NCBI RefSeq assembly: GCF_030272615.1
Contig: NC_081414.1
Location: 782,044,119-782,108,118, forward strand
Source: Cryptomeria japonica
Taxonomy: Eukaryota; Streptophyta; Pinopsida; Cupressales; Cupressaceae
DNA: 64,000 nucleotides
Direction: 5' to 3'
Made by a program: the position numbers and the translations under genes. Every line of letters begins with the position of its first letter. Positions within the stretch are counted from its first letter, which is position 1. The notes under the pieces are model-generated. The model saw nothing but the letters and a program-made list of their open reading frames with translations. It was not told the origin of the DNA and searched no databases. Of this stretch, positions 56,681 through 64,000 are shown one piece after another.

Positions 56681-58312
56681 CCACCTGGCAATGAGGGAGA
56701 GGCAGAGAGCTAGTTTTGTTATATCTCCTAGATTTTGTTATATACCCAATTTTTGTAGCCTATACCATTCTTTCTCTGATGAGACATTGTATTTGATAGT
56801 TGATATCATTTGTACTTTGAGACACTGAGATTATGATGATATATATGAGATCTTGATTTGATTTCATTGTACTTGTATTGATTAATTATGAAATGTCTTT
56901 CTATATTTTTTATTCTATATGTATGCATATATTTTTCAGTATGGATGTATGTAACGCGGATGAATATGGATGTTTATTTTTGTTTCTTTTTTTGTTAATA
57001 TGCAAATGGATGACGAAAATGAGTAACTAGTAATGCAAATGTTTAGTTTTCTTCATGCAATAATATGAATGCAAATAAGTAATAATGAAATGTATGGATC
57101 TATATAAGATGCTCATGTATGCAAGTAACATCTTAATACATAAGTACTCAATCAGAGAAACGATGATGAAAAAGAGACCACTTAGCTGAGAAAAGATGAT
57201 TGCCTCGGACTCTCATTCAAAAGACAAAGAGACCATTGTTATCATGCCAAAATCACTCGAAATGCATAAAATTTAGAATGAATTTAACATAAACTGAGTC
57301 ACTGGATTTGGTATGCTTATTTTTCATCACTGAGTGCTTTACAAATGTAGCGGGCAAAATACAGTTCCTTTCTTTGCATATGCAATATTAATTATCTTGT
57401 TCGCAATGACCCTTTGTTCATTCATATCCTTGGATAGATTATGCATGCATCCGGATTGCACATTAAAGAAATTCCCTCAAATAGACAAAGAAATGACTTC
57501 AACCTCCCTATAGCATATAAATAAGCGGAGTCAAGGTATGTGTGGTGATTTCACCTTGATGTGAAGGCACTTATCATAGACATCCAACTAATTAGATGTT
57601 TCCAGATCATCAGATTCATTCCTACAAGAAGAAAACAAGGAAAATTATCATTCCCCCAATCCTTGCTCCTCCTAGTCAAGATAGACTTCCTTGAGTTACT
57701 CAGAGGGAATAATAAGTGAAAGCTAATGCAAAAGACAACACACAAAGAAAATTTCATGCATATCTCAAATGGTTTAGTAATTGTTTTCAGTAGTCTTATT
57801 TTGCTTGTGTACTCAATGATAAAACTCTTTGGTAGTTAGGAGACAGGTGACTGACTCAGAGTAGATCACTGAGTACCATTAACTAAAAGATGACTTGGTT
57901 GATACTGCTTAGGACATTTAAATTACTTAGTCAATTACCCTAAGACTAGGACATTGATCGGTTTCAAGCCATGAGGGTTGAACGAAAAGAACTAGGATGT
58001 CACAAAAGTGACTAAAAGATATGTACAAGAGAAAGGAAAGATGCAAGAAAGCAGGAATGAAAATGGGAAATGCCAACATTTTGTTGATAGATGGAGTGCT
58101 TGAGTACAAGAGGCACTTGTTTACTAGGTTTTCACCTTCTTGGAAAAGATCTTTTCTCCTTTTTTTTTCTTTTTTCTTTTTTTTTTTCAAGACTTTTTAT
58201 GATTTCTAGGATTTTTTTCAGGAAATTTCAGCTGTACAGGTTGCTGGAGCAGAGAATGCTAAGTGAAGAATCTCTTCAAGTGATTGGTGTTGATTGGTTC
58301 ACAAAGCTATTC
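56681..58312. other. Region between the PMD gene and the Tat-like pol
   Basis: No gene is recognised. It contains A+T-rich sequence, a T-rich tract near 58158-58190 and short frames without family resemblance. It is probably the spacer between the convergent 3' ends of pol (minus strand) and the antisense ORF (plus strand). Confidence 0.45.
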
Positions 58313-60262
58313 TCATTCTAATGTTGAGAGTTGATAGGCACCATATCCAAAGACTGTAGTAATGATGTAGGGACCCAACCAGTTGGGTTCAAACTTCCCT
58401 TTGTTGTCTTGAAACTGTTGATTTTTAGAATTTTCTCTTAGAAGAAGGTCAACAACTTGAAATTCTCATTGTCGAAATGTTTCGTTATAACCTCTAGATA
58501 TTCTCTTTTGATATGCTCTCAGATGATAAATCACCACTTGTTGACATTCATCCAACAAGTCGAGTTCTTGCAATCTAGATAATTTGTAGTCTTCATCAGT
58601 AATAAGACATTGTAAAGAAACTCTCAAAGACAGTATTTCCACCTCAATAGGTAAGACTGGATCGGACCCATACACCAAAGAAAAAGGTTTGGCCCCAGTA
58701 GGTGTTCTGATACTTGTTCTATAAGCCCATAGTGCAGGATTAAGCTGTAGATGCCAATCCTTTCCAGATTTATTTATTGTTCTGTGTAAGATAGTCAACA
58801 GATTCTTGTTAGATGCTTCAACTTGTCCATTACCTTAAGGGTAGTATATGGATGACCAGTGCTATTTTATTTTGAATTTTTCACAAAGTTCATCTAGATA
58901 TCTATTTTTGAACTGCCCTCCATTATCAGTCATAATGGATGAAGGTATCCCATACCTACAGACGATATAATTAAGTATGAACAAAGCTACTTGTTTACTA
59001 GTTGCTTTGATGAGTGAAATTGTTTCTACCCACTTAGTGAAGTACTCAGTGGCAATTATAATAAACTTGTGTCTGTTAGATGATGGAGGATATATTTGGC
59101 CAATGAGATCAAACACCCATTATTGAAAAGGCCAATCTATAATGAAGGGTATGAGATCCCTTGCTGGAGCGTGTATGAGGTTCCCATGTAGCTAACACTT
59201 CTCACAAGTTTTAGCAAATTTTATAGCATCTTTCTTCATGGCTAGCCAGTAGTAGCCAATCCTTAGTAGTTTTCATGCTAAAGTTAGATTGTTTGAATGT
59301 GATCCACAAATACCTTCATGGACTTTGGATAATGCACATTAGAACTCTTCAGTTTCTAGACACCTAAGCAAAGTACTATCCAAATCTTGCCTAAATAGGT
59401 CTTTAGCGATGATGACATACCGTGAAGCATTTTGGATTAGGTTCCTTTTCTCATTACGGGTAAGATTAGCAGGGATAACTTGGTCATGTAGGTAAGAGTA
59501 AATGTGGCTATAGCGAGATGAGTCATGTCCAATAATAGAACAAACCATCTAGGAATTAGGAGAATCATAGGCAAGATAATGTAACTCTTTTGCCAGGAAT
59601 TCAAAGAAAAAATTAGATTGATGTAGTTGTGGTATAGATGCCAAGGTGACCATAGCATCTACTTCTCTATTTGCTGATCTGGGAATCTGCCATAATGATA
59701 CAAAGGTAAAGTATTTCTTGAGATCATCCACCATTCTCTTATAAGGCATCAGTTTCTCATCTCTATTCTGATATATATCATTGATTTAGTTTATGATTAG
59801 CTTAGAATATCCATAGATGTGTAATTCAACAACCTTCCATTCGATAGCCATCTTGATCCCATTTACCAAAGCTTCATATTCTACAATGTTGTTTGTGCAA
59901 GGGAAGAGAATCTTGTAAGCTTTTGGGATTGATTATTTTTTGAGTAATAAAAAGTATTCTGACACTAGAACCATGTTGAGTGAAAGACCCATCACAAAAC
60001 ATCTTCCATGATCATTGAGTAAGGTGCATGATTTATTCATCCAAAAATTCTATGTGCAAATGTTGAATGTCTTCAAGTGGAGCATCAACAAGTTGATCTG
60101 CAATAACCTATCCTTTCATCGCTTTTTCATTCTACATATTCAATATCAAATTTCGTAAGAACCATGACCCATTTAGCCAATCTTCCTATAAGTGTTGCTT
60201 TGCTGAGAAGATATTTGAGTGGATCAATCTTAGCCACCAGCTTAATAGAGTGTGCTAACATG
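58313..60262 (-). pseudogene. Tat-like gypsy pol: end of RNase H, second RNase H, integrase
   Basis: On the minus strand from 60262: the end of the first RNase H (IKLVAKIDPLKYLLSKATLI), an extra RNase H-like domain with KMFCDGSFTQHGS (near 59980), a linker, the integrase zinc motif (VHEGICGSHSNN then TCEKC), the core EYFTKWVETISL and SIMTDNGGQFKNRYLDELCE (58.86-59.12 kb), YYP-GNGQVEASNK with a stop in place of Gln, and the C-terminal WAYRTSIRTPTGAKPFSLVY and FEPNWLGPYI, ending at a TGA (58313-58315). The doubled RNase H and integrase type indicate the Tat/Ogre group. Several TAG and TAA stops and frame changes make it inactive. Confidence 0.85.
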
Positions 60263-61876
60263 TGTTGGCATTATGTGAACCGGCATGAGCCTTATGTAAA
60301 CTGGCATGAAGACATAATGATATTGTATGTTGTAATTGATGTTAATATGAGACATGGTAAGAACCGGCACATGTGATAGGTGAAGAGAGAAGAACCGGCG
60401 CATGTATGAACCGGTTTATATGCCAAAGTGAAGCGGCACATTTGTTCAAGGTGAACCAGCATGTAGTTATGTGAACCGGCACATGGAAGCACTGTATGGT
60501 TACCAGGTTGTAGGTAGCTTCCACTTCAAGGTTCCTGGTTGGAGCAACTCAAGTGACTCAATCGGTAATCTTCATGTGATGAGTTAGGAGTATGATGGAG
60601 GATAGATCGTGTTGCCACATAAGCTCTATGTGTGTGAAGGATCTCGCATGAAGAAGACTATTCCTATCCACCTCGGGAAAGTGTGAAGTCTGTCAAACGG
60701 TGATAATGCGTGATAGGTTATCAGTCACCATGAAAACAGTGGATAATGGATGATGGAGAATGTCTTGAGATCGATTCAAGATTGTTGCATTTAATGTAGT
60801 ATGATTCAACGGTTAGGATCGAACCATTAGAATTGCTTAACCTAACACATTTAGGGCTTAGGGTTTTTGCTACCAACCTGTATGTTTCCTATAAGGTCGA
60901 TGTTGGGTTTCTATCTGAGGTTGTTGGAAAAAGTTGTGAATGTGTATCCAAGGAAAGTGATACGAGATTCTTGACAGACCATAGGAGAGAAGAGATACCT
61001 ACAAAGTGAATGTGCAGAAGGAAAAGAGGAGCCTAAACGGATCTGCATTAGCATTAAGTGTTGTTAACAGATCATTGTAATACCTGTTGATTTCTAACCA
61101 CTTCAATAGTTGTAAAATCGCCTAACAGGGTAGCCTTAACTGGCTTGATTCAAAATTCCTTTAATCGGGTGGTCTTAACCGGCTTGCTTCAAATCCCTTA
61201 ACTGGGTAACTCAAGGCTAATGAGTTCTGAGAAGCTTGAGAAGCTTAGGAGATCCTTTCAACTATTGAGTTCTTGAAATCCTCTAACAAGGTGACCCTAC
61301 CGGGTTTAACCCTTAATCGGGTATCCCTTAACCGGGTGATCCCTAACAGGATCAGTTCCTACCAGAACCTATTGTAATGTCCTTAACCAGACAAGGCTCC
61401 TAATAGAGTGGACTTCTAAAGGGTTCAAAAAGTAGCTTGTGGGTCTTCATCCCCATCGTGGTTTTTCCCAGTTGGGTTTCCACATGAAAAATATGTGTGT
61501 CATGTGAAATGCTTTTGTCTTGTGATGCTTTGTCTTACCTGTTAAGGATATGAAGGTTCTATGTTTTATGCTTGTTTATAAAACACATTGAACTCACTAT
61601 TGTGAAGATTTGATGGTTAAGTTTACTTATTTATGATGAAAATATAATCATACTGTGGTATTGGGCCAAGAGGAAATCTTATTGAGCGACTGGTTCATGA
61701 CTGGTTGAGCTATACTGGATGTTGCCAGTTGCACTCTGTTTTATCGCTATCCTTGTTTGTTAGTCTTTTTGGAGTATTTGCTGTCAAACCAGTTTTGGAT
61801 GATATTGGTGTTTGTACTGATTCACCCCCCCCTCTTAGTACTGGTTTGGTACTAGTGGTTCATCATTGAGTTATCA
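60263..61876 (+). mobile_element. Solo LTR (1,614 bp) with exact ACATG duplication
   Basis: It starts TGTTGGCATTATGTG and ends TTATCA, flanked by ACATG at 60258-60262 and 61877-61881. It interrupts the Tat-like RNase H reading (the HYML segment is split). It contains an array of CTTAACCGGGT-like units (61125-61400), the CATCGTGGTTTTTCCC box near 61456 and the GATTCACCCCCCCC stretch near 61820. There is no internal domain and no second LTR. Confidence 0.85.
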
Positions 61877-62465
61877 ACATGTAGTGTCTTAATTTTTGTG
61901 ATGCAAAGACTAATGCCAAACAAGCTTTTTCTATGATAGTATACTTCATTTCATAGGACACCAAGATCCTACTGATATAATATATAGCTCTTTCATTTTT
62001 ATTTTCATCCTCTTGTGCCAGAAGTGCTCCCAGTGATGTATTGGTAGCTGATATGTATATAATCAATGGTTCACCTTGAATTGGTGGCATCAATATGGGA
62101 GGATTAGAAAGATAGTATTTGATTTGTTTTAGATGTTGTTCACAATATTCATCCCAGTTGTATTGGACTCCTTTTTGTAATTCCTTGGTGAATGGTTGAG
62201 CTTTATTTGCGAGATGAGATATAAAGCATGTTATTGATTGGAGACATCCTTGTAAACTTCTCATTTGACTGATATTTTTGGGCGGAGGCATTTCCATTAT
62301 GGCTTGGACCTTCTCAGGATCAACCTCAATTCCTTTCTTTGAAATAATGTAACCAAGTAATTTCCCTGATGTTACTCTAAATGCACACTTTTTTTGATTT
62401 AGCTGGAGCTTGAATCTTTCTATTCTATCTAATATGAGGCCTAGTTCGTGGATATGTGTGGATCT
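61877..62465 (-). pseudogene. Tat-like gypsy pol: reverse transcriptase C-terminus and first RNase H
   Basis: On the minus strand from 62465: HIHELGLILDRIERFKLQLN, KKCAFRVTSGKLLGYIISKK (reverse transcriptase thumb-connection), PPPKNISQMRSLQGCLQ, then RNase H segments LIIYISATNTSLGALLAQED and AIYYISRILVSYEMKYT. It is open across the fragment. It is cut on the upstream side by copia D at 62465 and on the downstream side by the solo LTR. The rest of the polyprotein (finger/palm, protease, gag) should lie beyond base 64000. Confidence 0.88.
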
Positions 62466-63646
62466 TGTTGGTATTATTGATGACTTCATCATGTATTGCA
62501 TTGGTTTTGTCATTGATGTCAACACTTATCTTTCTGGAGGTCTACATTATTGATTTGGCACTCTGGTTATATTGGTTTGTTGTTGAACTGACACATTGTG
62601 GTTTTGACATGGATATTGGCTTATGCACAGTTACTGGTATATGTTTCACCGGCAGCTAAGGAAGTTGATGATGACTTGTTATCATCTGGAGATCATTTGG
62701 TTATGTCAAAGACATGGATTGGATGTTTACATTTGGTGTTTTTCTTATTGGTCTAATCAGGTTCACATATTTGCCTTTATCGATAGATAGGTCTAGGTTT
62801 TGGGGTCGGTACAAGATATCATATTCTAGATCAGCACGACATGTTTTGGAAATGGTTTATTGATTGGATGATGTGTAAATGTATTGAGGCTAACATATTG
62901 TATTGAATCAAGACTTATTTTGTAAATGTAATATCTTTAGGGAGCTGACCTAATCATGAGGTCTTAAGTTTTGTATAAATAACTGTAAGATCTTATTTGA
63001 AGATCATTGTGAAGAGCAAAAATAAGTGAATCCTTGTGCGAATCACACAGATATTATTTGAAGGTTGAAGGAAAGGTCATGAAGGTTTTTGGAACTCATG
63101 GTCAAAGCTTAAACCAGTACTAAATCCAGTATTGCAAATGCTATGCTGAAGCAGTACATTGTTATTGGATTTAACCATCCAATTGTAGTCAGTGTGACTC
63201 CTATTTTGTGATTGAGCAGTGAGCTCTAGGCGGTTGGCCTTTCTGCATGTGTAAGCCCCATTATTGTATTCACTTACTATCTATAGTAGTATCATCTGAT
63301 TGTGGTTAAGGTTTCCCACCATGGTTTTTCCCCTTACAGGGTTGCCACATCAAAATCTATGTGTCATGTGTTGTGGATGTTGTTTTGCTTTCTGTTTCAT
63401 GCATTAAGTTGTACTGGTAGTACTATAACTGTTAATGTGTTTTACCAGCACTAAGTTTTCAGTTAGAATAATTTTTTTTGGGTTATAATTTATTGACAAT
63501 TGATTCACCCCCCCTCTCAGTTGTACTTCTTGGTTCGATATCTATAGAGAAATATTGTACTTGGAGGGATGTATTTTGGTTCTGGGTTATAATTTATTGA
63601 CAACTGATTCACCCCCCCTCTCAGTTGTCCTTCCTGGTTCCTAAAA
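62466..63646 (+). repeat. 5' LTR of copia D, with duplicated 3' terminus
   Basis: The LTR is 1,181 bp from TGTTGGTATTATTG. TATA box at 62974-62980. The segment GGTTATAATTTATTGACAA with the C-rich CTCTCAGTTGT tail occurs twice, at about 63480-63523 and 63588-63630, so the LTR is about 110 bp longer than that of A. Confidence 0.88.
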
Positions 63647-63648
63647 AT

Positions 63649-63660
63649 TGGTATCAGAGC
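63649..63660 (+). other. Primer binding site, copia D
   Basis: TGGTATCAGAGC, an exact initiator Met tRNA complement. Confidence 0.92.
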
Positions 63661-63703
63661 CAAGTCCTCTTTTTGTAGAAGCCTAACAGCTTGAGGAGAT
63701 CCT

Positions 63704-64000
63704 ATGGCAGCAAATATTTTTAGGAAGGATAGTCCTAAACTTGATGGAACTAACTATGGTATATGGAAGATCAGAATGGAAACACATCTGAACTTCATTG
63801 GTAAAGATATATGGGATGTTACAAAGAATGGATATTTTGGTCCTACTCCGAATAACCCTCATCCACTAACCTTGGCTAAAGACTTGAATAATGATTGCAA
63901 AGCAAGAGAAGCACTTCTAAGCACATTATCATATCATAAAATCATAGGATTATCAGACAACTCTACTGCAAAATCTATTTGGGATAAACTGGAAACATTG
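63704..64000 (+). CDS. Gag N-terminus of copia D, incomplete at window end
   Basis: Ninety-nine codons without a stop from the ATG. RKDSPKLDGTNYGIWKIRM is the DUF4219-type start; SIWDKLETL begins the UBN2-type domain. Where copia A has a TAG stop (11501) this copy has TGG (Trp), which shows the ancestral residue. Only the first part is in the window, so intactness of the rest is unknown. Confidence 0.88.
   Translation, partial: MAANIFRKDSPKLDGTNYGIWKIRMETHLNFIGKDIWDVTKNGYFGPTPNNPHPLTLAKDLNNDCKAREALLSTLSYHKIIGLSDNSTAKSIWDKLETL

Larger units (their letters stand above)
62466..64000 (+). mobile_element. Ty1/copia element D, 5' part, runs off window
   Basis: LTR 62466-63646, primer binding site 63649-63660 and an open gag from 63704 to the last base. 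It belongs to the same family as copia A by PBS context and gag N-terminus. It is inserted in the Tat-like pol, opposite in orientation. Confidence 0.9.

Noticed and set aside
60164-60524. Small frames with CAGS/FTYHMCRF repeats
   Set aside because: They arise from the GAACCGGCAC-type repeats at the start of the solo LTR and are not gene-like.
61877-62525. Start of the 220-codon minus-strand frame at 62525
   Set aside because: The first 20 or so codons are read from the copia D LTR. The real gypsy reading begins at 62465.

Overview
The window is plant nuclear DNA with no ordinary host gene, tRNA, rRNA or bacterial-type operon that I can recognise. It is an A+T-rich stack of nested transposable elements. 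Evidence for a plant: Ty1/copia elements primed by initiator-Met tRNA, Ty3/gypsy pol of Tat and Athila type, plant mobile domain (PMD) reading frames, and many in-frame TAG codons where CAG is expected. The density of old nested insertions suggests a large-genome land plant, possibly a gymnosperm, but the species cannot be fixed from this window.

Layout of 1-17.5 kb. A gag-only LTR element occupies 1-6741, with its 5' LTR cut by the window start. A decayed PMD reading frame lies on the minus strand at about 7.9-9.3 kb. A solo LTR (9414-17514) is split by a full copia element, A (10282-16914).

Layout of 18.3 kb to the end. This part can be read as one Athila-like gypsy element on the minus strand: LTR-like block 18308-19143, 3' region, integrase C-terminal part 21440-22160, integrase/RNase H part 29039-29817. 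It is opened twice, by copia B (22161-29038, minus) and by a second, Tat-like gypsy element whose 3' LTR is at 29818-30863 and whose pol is at 58.3-62.5 kb (minus). Between the Tat-like pol and its LTR lies an antisense PMD gene on the plus strand, in three pieces (41.57-41.91, 47.38-48.18, 56.13-56.68 kb). Further insertions sit inside this element: a non-autonomous LTR element (41915-47375, duplication GATGT/GATGC), copia C (48185-56127, exact duplication GATAC), a solo LTR (60263-61876, exact duplication ACATG) and copia D (62466 to beyond the window end).

The most unusual part is 32.87-40.74 kb. Six copies of a 20-bp self-complementary motif (AAAATCRGATATCYGATTTT) are arranged three on each side of two convergent decayed genes. 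One is a minus-strand gene of about 960 codons with transposase-like DDE motifs that I cannot place in a well-known plant superfamily; the other is a plus-strand gene with a Cys-rich tail. Between the second and third motif copy on each side is a low-complexity block: a TA-rich tract on the left, and on the right a 2.4-kb minisatellite bounded by GA and TC tracts. This looks like an undescribed DNA transposon with palindromic ends.

Decay is dominated by C-to-T change: premature stops are mostly TAG in place of CAG, then TGA in place of CGA, with few frameshifts. This fits deamination of methylated cytosines in silenced elements.
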